Shown in pieces: positions 37,742 to 45,304 of a stretch of DNA of 64,000 bases. Positions within the stretch are counted from its first letter, which is position 1, and every line of letters begins with the position of its first letter. The stretch spans positions 1 to 64,000 of the forward strand of contig JAHIVC010000018.1 of assembly GCA_018816945.1 (NCBI GenBank), given 5' to 3'. Under the pieces are notes generated by a model, which was given only the letters and a program-made list of their open reading frames with translations, ran no database searches and was not told the origin of the DNA. Origin of the DNA: Bacteroidota bacterium (GTDB taxonomy: Bacteria > Bacteroidota > Bacteroidia > Bacteroidales > GCA-2711565). Position numbers and translations under genes: made by a program.

Positions 37742-38872
37742 TTAATAAAGAATATTATTTGCTTTTACATACCATTTATTACCTAATGTAAAAAATATAT
37801 CTGGAATCGCATCTGGAGGTTGGAACACCGAAACATAACCAATGTACTCAGTTGTTCTATCCTCACAATGCGGAGGGGGTGAACTTGGAGAAGGAGGATA
37901 TATACCAATCATAGTGAATGGATACACACATTGATTATTACTTGGCAATGAATATCCGCGATAATATGTGTTTCCAGTTCCCTCATAATACCAAGATGGT
38001 GTAGTCCCGCTAGGCGAATAACCACTTACCCGACAATTTGATCCATCAAAAGATGTATTAGCTATACCAGAACAATCACGCCCTCTATAATCATATGAAC
38101 TATATGCGATACTATATCTGACTCTTGAATCTGTATTATAAATTGCAAGGTAAAGACCCGTCCAGTCACCACCTTCATATGGCCTAGTATTATAGGCTGA
38201 ATAACTGCTTAATGTTAGCGTTTCTTCTGAATCTAGCCAAGGGTGAAATCCTCCAGAATAATAATAATGCCCCAATGCTACATTAATAGGATAATTATCC
38301 CAAGCTAATTTTGTAATTCCAATGAAATAACCACTCGTAGAGAACTCTTCGTCTATATATGTTATTGTTTTAAGCGAATTGGGTTTTGGTTCCACAACCA
38401 ATGAAAAATCAGTAATTCCATCTTTGAAATTTGATGAAATATTCTCGATAACCAATTTATTAATAGTTCGGTTAACCGATTTAGATAAAACTAAGTCATA
38501 AGCCTCTTTTTCTCTCTTATTGGTATTAATATGTGAATAATTTTGATTAAAATTATTTGCATTTTTAATAACCTTAGGTATATATGAGTACTCTTTCATT
38601 TTATTGGAACTAACCTCTATTGTCAATTCTTTTGAATTAATAAAATCATCTATCAGGTTAATTTCATTCGAAGATAGTCGGAAACATACCGAATTTTCTC
38701 CGGTTTTATCAAAGACCATTATATCTCGAGAGAATTTACCTTTTTGGTTGATGCTTTTAAGACCATCAATATTCTCTGAAATAGTTGAATTAATAGATTT
38801 AAAATCGTTTTTTTCGCAACTCGTAATTATAATAACGAATGCGAACAACATGAGTGGAAATAATTTTTTCAT
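37742..38872 (-). CDS. Hypothetical lipoprotein downstream of a LytTR gene
   Basis: A 376-aa protein with a lipoprotein signal (IIITSC, Cys at residue 19). The N-terminal part is Asn/Lys/Ser-rich, the C-terminal half is rich in Tyr, Gly, Ser and Pro (SGYSPSGTTPSWYYEG, PPSPSSPPPHC), like exposed secreted proteins. No family recognised. It follows a LytTR regulator gene by about 170 bp on the same strand and may be its target. Confidence 0.55.
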   Translation of the reverse strand: MKKLFPLMLFAFVIIITSCEKNDFKSINSTISENIDGLKSINQKGKFSRDIMVFDKTGENSVCFRLSSNEINLIDDFINSKELTIEVSSNKMKEYSYIPKVIKNANNFNQNYSHINTNKREKEAYDLVLSKSVNRTINKLVIENISSNFKDGITDFSLVVEPKPNSLKTITYIDEEFSTSGYFIGITKLAWDNYPINVALGHYYYSGGFHPWLDSEETLTLSSYSAYNTRPYEGGDWTGLYLAIYNTDSRVRYSIAYSSYDYRGRDCSGIANTSFDGSNCRVSGYSPSGTTPSWYYEGTGNTYYRGYSLPSNNQCVYPFTMIGIYPPSPSSPPPHCEDRTTEYIGYVSVFQPPDAIPDIFFTLGNKWYVKANNILY

Positions 38873-38989
38873 AGTATAAATTGTTTAAATGGTTAGATAT
38901 CAATAAAAATATATAAGCTTTTTATATCAAAAGCAGAAATAGTAATTGACTTTGCAGAGCAGGCAGTTTGCTATATGAAGGCATATGAT

Positions 38990-39325
38990 TTATATACAAA
39001 GACAAAATGCTTTTTCAATATTTCTTATTGAGTTAATACTAATTTATAATTCTGTTTTATTTGAAAAAACTATAATTGGTCTTTTATTTTTTTTAATTTC
39101 AATGCAATTATCAAAGTTTATTAAATAACTTCTATTTATTCTGAAAAAGTTATATCCTTCTAGTTCACAAGAGATTAATTTAAGAACCTTACAAGATGTT
39201 GCGACTAGATTTTTCGACACGATTTGCGTATAGGATCCTTCGGCTTTACAATATAAAATGTCATCGAGAAAAACTTTAGTCAATTTTTTTTCTGACTTAA
39301 TAATAATAAATGGTTTAATCATCAC
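38990..39325 (-). pseudogene. LytTR DNA-binding regulator interrupted by an in-frame stop
   Basis: The open frame 39325-39044 encodes 93 aa of a stand-alone LytTR domain (EKKLTKVFLDDILYCKAEGSYTQI, then FFRINRSYLINFDNCIEI), with no receiver domain. The frame ends at TAA 39046-39044 exactly where the last strand and helix of the domain are expected. Reading on in the same frame for 17 codons to the next stop at 38990 gives ISINSIRNIEKAF, which is what the missing C-terminal strand and helix should look like. So the gene seems to carry a single nonsense codon. A tolerated shortened protein, or a sequencing error, remain possible. Confidence 0.6.
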
Positions 39326-39723
39326 TTTTAAGTATTATAAAAAAGTACTAAAACTAAGTGGGGAATAGTTGTTTATTCCTAAATAAGCAAAAAGGTAACC
39401 CTTAAAATTTAAATATTTATTTAACTAATTAGTTTTTGTAATGATACAAGCCACCATTATTTTATCAATAATATCTCATTTTAGAGTAGGTATATCTTGT
39501 CTACAAATAGGAATTCTTATTTCTTACATGACGTAACATGATTAACTTATCTTCCGTAATCTTATAAACAAAAAAATGGAACTTCCATAATAAAAGAATT
39601 CCGCTTTAAAATAATCTTACCAAGACTTCTCAATTTCGTTTCGCTTATCAGGATAAACTTCTCTTTCTTATTGTTAAGCCATAAAAAAACGAAACCCAAA
39701 ATTAAATTGGATTTCGCTTTTGA
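39326..39723. other. Intergenic region upstream of the LytTR gene
   Basis: 398 bp without a plausible gene; it holds the LytTR promoter region and, near the right end, the tRNA-Arg terminator. Confidence 0.4.
39687..39720 (-). terminator. Terminator of tRNA-Arg
   Basis: On the minus strand GCGAAATCCAA and TTGGGTTTCG pair around TTTAATT, followed by seven T. Confidence 0.78.
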
Positions 39724-39795
39724 GTAGCCCCGACAAGAATCGAACTTGTATCTAAAGTTTAGGAAACTTCCATTCTATCCGTTGAACTACGGGGC
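39724..39795 (-). tRNA. tRNA-Arg (anticodon CCT)
   Basis: Read on the minus strand, GGCCCCG pairs with CGGGGCT, the D-arm is GTTCAACGGATAGAAT, the anticodon loop TTCCTAA gives CCT, and the T-arm is ACAAG/TTCGATT/CTTGT. Discriminator A. The first acceptor pair is G-U. Confidence 0.92.
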
Positions 39796-39843
39796 CTTTT
39801 TTAATGATTAATGTTGATTGAATAATGATAATTTTCAACTTGG

Positions 39844-39851
39844 CAAAAATA
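39844..39851 (-). promoter_or_regulatory. -7 box of tRNA-Arg
   Basis: TATTTTTG followed by C on the minus strand; transcript start predicted near 39840, about 45 nt before the mature tRNA. Confidence 0.55.
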
Positions 39852-40048
39852 AAATATTTCTACTTAATAATTTCTTTTATTTTATTAATCAATATTCATT
39901 AAAAAATAATCATTTACCCCGAACGTTCCGTTCGGAACGGGCGGGTATCCCTTGAACCCCGCCTGAATGAATTCATTCGGGCAGGTATGAGGCCGTTTTT
40001 AATGATTAATGTTTATTGAAAATTTTGTATCTATTTTATTATCTGCGG

Positions 40049-40056
40049 CAAAATTA
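40049..40056 (-). promoter_or_regulatory. -7 box in the duplicated leader
   Basis: TAATTTTG followed by C on the minus strand, in the second copy of the tRNA-Arg leader; there is no intact RNA or protein gene directly behind it before the first copy. Confidence 0.4.
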
Positions 40057-40131
40057 AGCGATTTTAGTAAAATTTTCACATATCTTCTATTAAACATATA
40101 TCAATAAAAAATAAGCAATAAAAATAATCGC

Positions 40132-42192
40132 TTACTTAATCTCGCTTCCGTTATTAAAGTCTTCCGAAGGCTTTACAAAACAAAGCTTTCCTTCCGCATT
40201 TTCAGCCATTAAAATCATCCCTTGCGATACTATTCCTTTTAACATACGAGGGGCTAAATTTACCAGTACACTTACTTTTTGTCCGATAATCTCTTCTGCA
40301 TTATAATATTCTGCAATGCCCGAAACAATGGTTCGTTTGTCAATGCCCGTATCTACAAGCAGTTTAAGCAATTTTTTTGTTTTAGTGATCTTCTCTGCTT
40401 CAACAATGGTAGCTGTTCTGATATCCATTTTAACAAAATCATCAAAAGTGATATCTTCTTTTTGTGGTGCTATTTTCACGTTATTTTTATTATTCTCAAC
40501 TTTGGTATCCAAAAGTTTTTGGACCTGTGCTTCTATTTGTTCGTCTTCAATTTTTTCAAATAAAAACTCCGGTTCATTTAATTGATGTCCGGCTAACAGT
40601 AATTTGCTGTCACCTGCTGCTTCCCAATTCGAAACAGATAAATTGAGCATCTTAAGCAATTTTTTACTTGTAAAAGGAAGAAATGGCTCTGCCAATAAGG
40701 CTAGGTTGGCACAAATCTGAAGTGAGATATTAAGGATGGTTTTAACACGCTCCGTATCCGTTTTAAATACTTTCCATGGTTCGGTTTCGGTTAAGTATTT
40801 ATTGCCCAATCTGGCTAAATTCATGAATTCATTCAATGCTTCCCGAAAACGGTAATTTTCAAGGCTGTTTGCAATTCTTTCAGGAAATTCCTTTAATTCA
40901 TTAATAGCAGCATGATCCAATTCGGTCAATTCACCAAGTTCCGGAACAATCCCATCGAAATATTTCTTTGTTAACACCAAAGTACGGTTGGCAAAATTTC
41001 CGAAAATGGCCAACAATTCACTGTTATTTCTTGCCTGAAAATCCTTCCAAGTAAAATCATTATCTTTTGTTTCAGGAGCATTAGCACATAAAACGTACCT
41101 CAAAACATCTTGTTTCCCCGGAAAATCTTCCAAATATTCGTGCAACCAAACCGCCCAATTTCGTGAAGTCGAAATTTTATCACCCTCTAAATTCAAAAAT
41201 TCGTTGGCAGGCACATTTTCGGGTAAAATATAAGTCCCCTCGTGTTTAAGAATTGCAGGAAAAATGATACAATGAAAAACAATATTATCCTTCCCAATGA
41301 AATGAAGCAATTTGGTATCCTTGTCCTTCCAGTAAGGTTTCCAATCAATGCCTTTTTCAGTTGCCCATTCTTTGGTTGCAGAAATATATCCGATAGGTGC
41401 ATCAAACCACACATAAAGTACTTTTCCCTCAGCACCTTCAATCGGGACTTTTATGCCCCAATCCAAATCACGGGTTACAGCTCTGGCTTGCAATCCTTGA
41501 TCAATCCATGATTTACATTGTCCATAAACATTCGATTTCCAATCATGTTTATGACCTTCAATAATCCATTTTCTTAACCAGCCCTCATATCTATCTAAAG
41601 GCAAATACCAATGCTTTGTTTCTTTAAGCTGAGGGGTGTTCCCTGTTAATGCAGATTTTGGATTAATCAAATCCGTGGCATTTAAGGTAGTGCCACAATT
41701 TTCGCACTGATCACCATAAGCTTTTTCATTGCCACAATGAGGGCAGGTTCCGATAATATATCGATCGGCTAAAAACTGATTTTTATCGTGATCGTAAAAC
41801 TGTTCAGTTGTTTGCTCAATAAATTCGCCTTTGTCATAAAGCGTTTTAAAAATTTCGGATGCAGTTTCATGGTGCACCTTGTTTGAGGTCCGGGAATAAA
41901 TGTCGAATGAAATTCCAAAATCTTCAAATGACTTTTTAATAATCCCATGATATTTATCGACAATTTGCTGAGGCGTAACTTTTTGTTGCTGGGCCTTAAT
42001 TGTAATCGGAACCCCGTGTTCATCCGATCCACCAATAAAGACAACATCTTTACCTTTCATGCGTAAATACCTCGTATAGATATCGGCAGGGATATAAACA
42101 CCGGCCAAATGGCCGATATGAATAGGACCATTCGCATAAGGTAAGGCAGAGGTAATGGTATAGCGTTTGAATTTTGACTGATTTTGTTCCAT
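40132..42192 (-). CDS. metG: Methionine--tRNA ligase
   Basis: MetRS charges tRNA-Met with methionine. From ATG 42192 the protein is 686 aa. The class I signature [16 protein letters not shown] is at about residues 15-30, zinc-knuckle cysteines occur as CPHC and CENC near 150-170, the KMSKS equivalent is KISTSRN near 340, and residues about 580-686 form the C-terminal dimerising tRNA-binding domain ([12 protein letters not shown]). A TTG-initiated extension to 42282 is excluded by the -7 box at 42226-42219. Confidence 0.96.
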   Translation of the reverse strand: MEQNQSKFKRYTITSALPYANGPIHIGHLAGVYIPADIYTRYLRMKGKDVVFIGGSDEHGVPITIKAQQQKVTPQQIVDKYHGIIKKSFEDFGISFDIYSRTSNKVHHETASEIFKTLYDKGEFIEQTTEQFYDHDKNQFLADRYIIGTCPHCGNEKAYGDQCENCGTTLNATDLINPKSALTGNTPQLKETKHWYLPLDRYEGWLRKWIIEGHKHDWKSNVYGQCKSWIDQGLQARAVTRDLDWGIKVPIEGAEGKVLYVWFDAPIGYISATKEWATEKGIDWKPYWKDKDTKLLHFIGKDNIVFHCIIFPAILKHEGTYILPENVPANEFLNLEGDKISTSRNWAVWLHEYLEDFPGKQDVLRYVLCANAPETKDNDFTWKDFQARNNSELLAIFGNFANRTLVLTKKYFDGIVPELGELTELDHAAINELKEFPERIANSLENYRFREALNEFMNLARLGNKYLTETEPWKVFKTDTERVKTILNISLQICANLALLAEPFLPFTSKKLLKMLNLSVSNWEAAGDSKLLLAGHQLNEPEFLFEKIEDEQIEAQVQKLLDTKVENNKNNVKIAPQKEDITFDDFVKMDIRTATIVEAEKITKTKKLLKLLVDTGIDKRTIVSGIAEYYNAEEIIGQKVSVLVNLAPRMLKGIVSQGMILMAENAEGKLCFVKPSEDFNNGSEIK

Positions 42193-42218
42193 TTTCAATT
42201 TTTTCCAGTAACTTTCGG

Positions 42219-42226
42219 CAAAGTTA
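42219..42226 (-). promoter_or_regulatory. -7 box of metG
   Basis: TAACTTTG followed by C on the minus strand, giving a leader of about 23 nt to ATG 42192. Confidence 0.6.
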
Positions 42227-42304
42227 AGGATTTGTTTAATACTTACAATCCTGTGAATAATGAATAAAAACAGCTTATTCAAATCTTAAAATAAACGACA
42301 CTTG

Positions 42305-43201
42305 ATGATCACACCTGATTATTTATCCAAGGGAGATAAAATAGGCATAGTTGCCACTGCCAGAAAAATAGAATTAAATGAGTTAACATTAGCTTCTCAA
42401 ACTTTTAGTGAATGGGGGCTTGAAGTTATTTACGGGAACAATCTTTTTAAAGAATGTAATCAGTTTGCCGGTAACGATGAGGAACGCATTGTGGATTTTC
42501 AAACGATGTTAAATGATGTCTCTATAAAAGCTATTATTTTTGCCAGAGGAGGCTATGGGACGGTTAGAATCTTAGATCAGGTTGACTGGAGTGGCTTCGT
42601 TAAAAAACCAAAATGGCTGATCGGGTTTAGCGATCTTACTTGTATTCATTCACATGTATATTCAAATTTCAGGATCGAGACATTACATGGAATCATGCCG
42701 CTTAATTTCGAAATGGCCTCCGAAGAATCAAAAAAAACATTGTATAAAGGCCTTTTTGGTGAACCGCTCAAGTATGAGATAAAAACCCATCCATTTAACA
42801 AAAATGGTAATGCAAAAGGAATTTTAATTGGTGGGAATCTATCACTCATCCATACCTTGAAAGGAAGTAAATCGGACATTAATACCGAAGGAGCGATACT
42901 TTTTTTAGAAGATCTGGACGAATATCTTTATCATATCGACCGAATGATGGTCAGTTTAAAAAGATCCGGTCATTTAAGCAAATTAGCAGGATTAATTGTT
43001 GGGGGCATGACTATAATGAATGATAATTCAATCTCTTTTGGTGAAACCGCTTATGAAATTATTCGCCGAAATGTTTCGGATTATGATTATCCGGTATGTT
43101 ATAGCTTTCCGTCAGGTCATTTTCCTGATAACCGAGCTCTTATTTTAGGAAGAAAAATTAAGTTGATAGTCGGGGATAAAGTCAAAATTGATTTTAACTA
43201 A
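42305..43201 (+). CDS. S66-family LD-carboxypeptidase
   Basis: A 298-aa protein related to LdcA, which removes the terminal D-Ala from murein tetrapeptides during cell-wall recycling. The nucleophile region IGFSDLTCIH is near residue 100-109, with the Glu/His relay later in the sequence (FLEDLDEYLYHIDRM near 202 and the GHFPDNRAL region near 276). No signal peptide, so it is cytoplasmic. ATG 42305 is preferred over TTG 42302. yraN follows by 9 bp. Confidence 0.88.
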   Translation: MITPDYLSKGDKIGIVATARKIELNELTLASQTFSEWGLEVIYGNNLFKECNQFAGNDEERIVDFQTMLNDVSIKAIIFARGGYGTVRILDQVDWSGFVKKPKWLIGFSDLTCIHSHVYSNFRIETLHGIMPLNFEMASEESKKTLYKGLFGEPLKYEIKTHPFNKNGNAKGILIGGNLSLIHTLKGSKSDINTEGAILFLEDLDEYLYHIDRMMVSLKRSGHLSKLAGLIVGGMTIMNDNSISFGETAYEIIRRNVSDYDYPVCYSFPSGHFPDNRALILGRKIKLIVGDKVKIDFN

Positions 43202-43210
43202 ATATATTTA

Positions 43211-43576
43211 ATGATGGCAGAACATAACGACCTTGGGGAAAAAGGCGAAGAGCTGGCCCGAAATTATCTCATCAAGAATAATTATAAAATCAGGGAGAAA
43301 AATTGGCGATTTGGGAAAAATGAAATCGACATAATCGCTGAAAATAATGATACGCTTGTGATTGCGGAAGTAAAAACCCGAAGTAGTCGTTTTTATGGTG
43401 AACCTGAGGTTTTTGTTACCAAAACCAAACAGCGATTTTTAATTAAGGCAGCCCACGCTTATATTATCCAAAACAACATTAATCTGGATTGTCGATTTGA
43501 TATCCTCGCTGTAGTAATTACTCCCAATAAGGCAGAAATCCATCATATTCAAAAGGCATTTTACCCTATGCGTTAA
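43211..43576 (+). CDS. yraN: YraN/UPF0102 family putative endonuclease
   Basis: A 121-aa protein with the nuclease-like core NEIDIIAENNDTLVIAEVKTR (residues about 37-57), which carries the D...ExK pattern of restriction-like folds. The family is widespread, of uncertain function. Start is either of two adjacent ATG codons (43211 or 43214). Probably cotranscribed with the S66 peptidase. Confidence 0.88.
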   Translation: MMAEHNDLGEKGEELARNYLIKNNYKIREKNWRFGKNEIDIIAENNDTLVIAEVKTRSSRFYGEPEVFVTKTKQRFLIKAAHAYIIQNNINLDCRFDILAVVITPNKAEIHHIQKAFYPMR

Positions 43577-43727
43577 GACTTTGAATTGCTGTTTGCAATT
43601 AGCTTTTAGCTATTGGTAAGGCTAACAGCTAATAACTAACAACTTGATGCTTACACAAAACATACCTATTAAGCTTATATAATGCAATCATCAACCAATA
43701 GTTGAATATCAGTCCTTAGATTAGTTG

Positions 43728-43735
43728 TAACTTTG
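43728..43735 (+). promoter_or_regulatory. -7 box of the pseudouridine synthase gene
   Basis: TAACTTTG followed by C, 18-25 bp before the ATG at 43753. Confidence 0.6.
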
Positions 43736-43752
43736 CAAGCAAAATATTTATC

Positions 43753-44652
43753 ATGGCTAAACAGGAAGCAAAAGGTTCACAGAAACATGGAGACTTTTCA
43801 AAGTTTATGAAACCTGGCAAAAAGCAAATAAAAGATCGAATCAAGGCCGACAAAAAGAGATCTGAAAAACCAACTAAAGCTGCAAGACTGCCAAAATCTG
43901 AAATTAAACCTATTGGCACCCTAAAAAGCACAAAACCTGAACCCATTAGGTTGAATAAATATATTGCCAACTCAGGAATTTGTTCACGTCGTGATGCTGA
44001 CCAGTTAATTTTAAAAGGAGAAATTAAAATCAATGGAATTGTGGTCGCCGAACTTGGAACAAAGGTTAATCCTTACGATAAGGTCGAATATCAGGATAAG
44101 GCCCTCAGACCGGAAAAGCTTGTTTATCTGTTACTCAATAAGCCAAAGGGCTATATCACAACTACCGACGATCCTTTAGAGAGAAAAACAGTAATGAAGT
44201 TGGTTGAAAAAGCTTGTCAGGAAAGAATATTTCCGGTTGGACGTTTAGATTTGAACACAACCGGATTATTATTGTTTACGAATGATGGAGAACTGGCAAA
44301 AAAGCTGACCCATCCCAGACATGAAATTAAAAAGATATATCACGCAGTTTTGAGCAAACCCCTAACGCAGGAAGATTTCATCAAAATTGCTGAAGGCATT
44401 GAACTTGAAGACGGTCTCATAAAGGTCGACAAGATCGCTTTTGTGGAGACCGGGCAGGATAAAAAGCAAATTGGGATAGAACTTCATTCGGGCAAAAATC
44501 GAATCGTACGAAGGATCTTTGAAAGCTTGGGATACGATGTAATCCGGCTTGACAGGGTATCGTTTGCCGGATTGACCAAAAAAGATGTTCCCCGTGGAAA
44601 GTGGCGCTTACTTAAGGAACTTGAAATTAATCGTCTGAAAATGATTTCCTAA
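43753..44652 (+). CDS. 23S rRNA pseudouridine synthase, RluB/RsuA type
   Basis: A 299-aa protein with a basic N-terminal tail (residues 1-60, lysine-rich), an S4 RNA-binding domain (about 65-115, RLNKYIANSGICSRRDAD) and an RsuA/RluB catalytic domain. The catalytic Asp is residue 166 in VGRLDLNTTGLLL. It isomerises a specific uridine in 23S rRNA; RluB, RluE and RluF cannot be told apart with certainty. It is the last backbone gene before tRNA-Asn. Confidence 0.9.
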   Translation: MAKQEAKGSQKHGDFSKFMKPGKKQIKDRIKADKKRSEKPTKAARLPKSEIKPIGTLKSTKPEPIRLNKYIANSGICSRRDADQLILKGEIKINGIVVAELGTKVNPYDKVEYQDKALRPEKLVYLLLNKPKGYITTTDDPLERKTVMKLVEKACQERIFPVGRLDLNTTGLLLFTNDGELAKKLTHPRHEIKKIYHAVLSKPLTQEDFIKIAEGIELEDGLIKVDKIAFVETGQDKKQIGIELHSGKNRIVRRIFESLGYDVIRLDRVSFAGLTKKDVPRGKWRLLKELEINRLKMIS

Positions 44653-44706
44653 TTTAAAAAAAGACAAAAAAATTAAGATTACGCTTGAGATTTAAAAATC
44701 TTATAT

Positions 44707-44714
44707 TATCTTTG
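44707..44714 (+). promoter_or_regulatory. -7 box of tRNA-Asn
   Basis: TATCTTTG followed by C; a leader of about 80 nt with a small CCTGA/TCAGG hairpin (about 44757-44770) precedes the tRNA. Confidence 0.55.
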
Positions 44715-44798
44715 CCGCACTTTTTAAAAGTACCTCTTTCGTTCTTTGTCTAGGGTCCTGAGCGATCAGGGTTCATCAGAGGTTAAAAAGTAAAACAT

Positions 44799-44872
44799 TC
44801 CTCCTTAGCTCAGCTGGTTAGAGCATCTGACTGTTAATCAGAGGGTCTCAGGTTCAAGTCCTGAAGGGGGAG
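44799..44872 (+). tRNA. tRNA-Asn (anticodon GTT), island attachment site
   Basis: Acceptor TCCTCCT pairs with AGGGGGA (one U-G pair), the anticodon loop CTGTTAA gives GTT, and the T-arm is CAGG/TTCAAGT/CCTG. Discriminator G. Its 3' 43 bases plus three following bases are repeated at 62631-62676. Confidence 0.95.
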
Positions 44873-44875
44873 CAA
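44830..44875 (+). repeat. Left attachment repeat (inside tRNA-Asn)
   Basis: 46 bases from the anticodon stem through the tRNA 3' end and the following GCAA, identical to 62631-62676. Confidence 0.92.
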
Positions 44876-44883
44876 CAACAATA

Positions 44884-44919
44884 AGGGTTTCAAGACATCA
44901 AGTCTTGAAACCTTTTTTT
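44884..44919 (+). terminator. Terminator after tRNA-Asn
   Basis: GGTTTCAAGAC and GTCTTGAAACC pair (11 bp) around ATCAA, followed by seven T. It lies inside the island; the other end of the island carries a different terminator behind the attachment repeat. Confidence 0.88.
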
Positions 44920-44921
44920 AT

Positions 44922-44947
44922 GCGCAAGGTTTGAGCAAGGTTTTGGG
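44922..44947 (+). repeat. Arm-type repeat, left end
   Basis: GCGCAAGGTTTGA then GCAAGGTTTTGGG: a doubled CAAGGTTT unit that recurs almost identically near the right end (62508-62534) and once after the integrase gene (60203-60225). Likely integrase arm-binding sites. Confidence 0.6.
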
Positions 44948-45103
44948 AAGTCCCTCCCAAAAAACAAGAGTTCGAATATGTCCTTCTGTCTCATTTCAAA
45001 ATCTATCTTGTGCATTGTTGATAAGTTTCTGATTGGTTTTTATCTTGCAAATTGAGATATAAAATACAAAAGATTATTTTAGTGGTCTGATAATTTAAAA
45101 TCA

Positions 45104-45304
45104 ATGAACAGAATTAAAGAAGTACTTGAAGAAAAAGGAATAAAGCAGACTTGGTTGGCTGACAAACTGGGGAAGAGTTACAATATGGTAAACTCATATG
45201 TGCAAAATAGACAACAACCAAGATTAGAAGTTTTATATCAGATTGCTGAAATACTTGAAGTTGAAGTAAAGGACTTATTAATAGAGAAGAAGGATGTTAA
45301 ATAA
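45104..45304 (+). CDS. XRE-family HTH regulator of the restriction operon
   Basis: A 66-aa Cro/C1-type helix-turn-helix protein (KQTWLADKLGKSYNMVNSYVQNRQQPRLEVLYQIAEIL covers helices 2-5). The res gene starts inside its last codons (11-bp overlap), so it is translationally coupled and probably acts as the control protein of the restriction operon. No clear operator palindrome is visible in the 230 bp upstream. Confidence 0.88.
   Translation: MNRIKEVLEEKGIKQTWLADKLGKSYNMVNSYVQNRQQPRLEVLYQIAEILEVEVKDLLIEKKDVK

Larger units (their letters stand above)
39796..40131. repeat. Duplicated tRNA-Arg promoter/leader with palindromic elements
   Basis: The tRNA-Arg upstream sequence (39792-39851: GGCC, T-run, AATGATTAATGTT and a -7 box) recurs at 39991-40056 in the same orientation. 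Between the copies lie two near-perfect palindromes: 39924-39939 (CGTTCCGTTCGGAACG) and 39961-39982 (GCCTGAATGAATTCATTCGGGC). No gene is seen; a decayed tRNA-like remnant is possible. Confidence 0.6.

Noticed and set aside
42193-42282. 30-residue N-terminal extension of MetRS from a TTG codon
   Set aside because: It would be translated from upstream of the TAACTTTG promoter box, and MetRS homology begins after ATG 42192.
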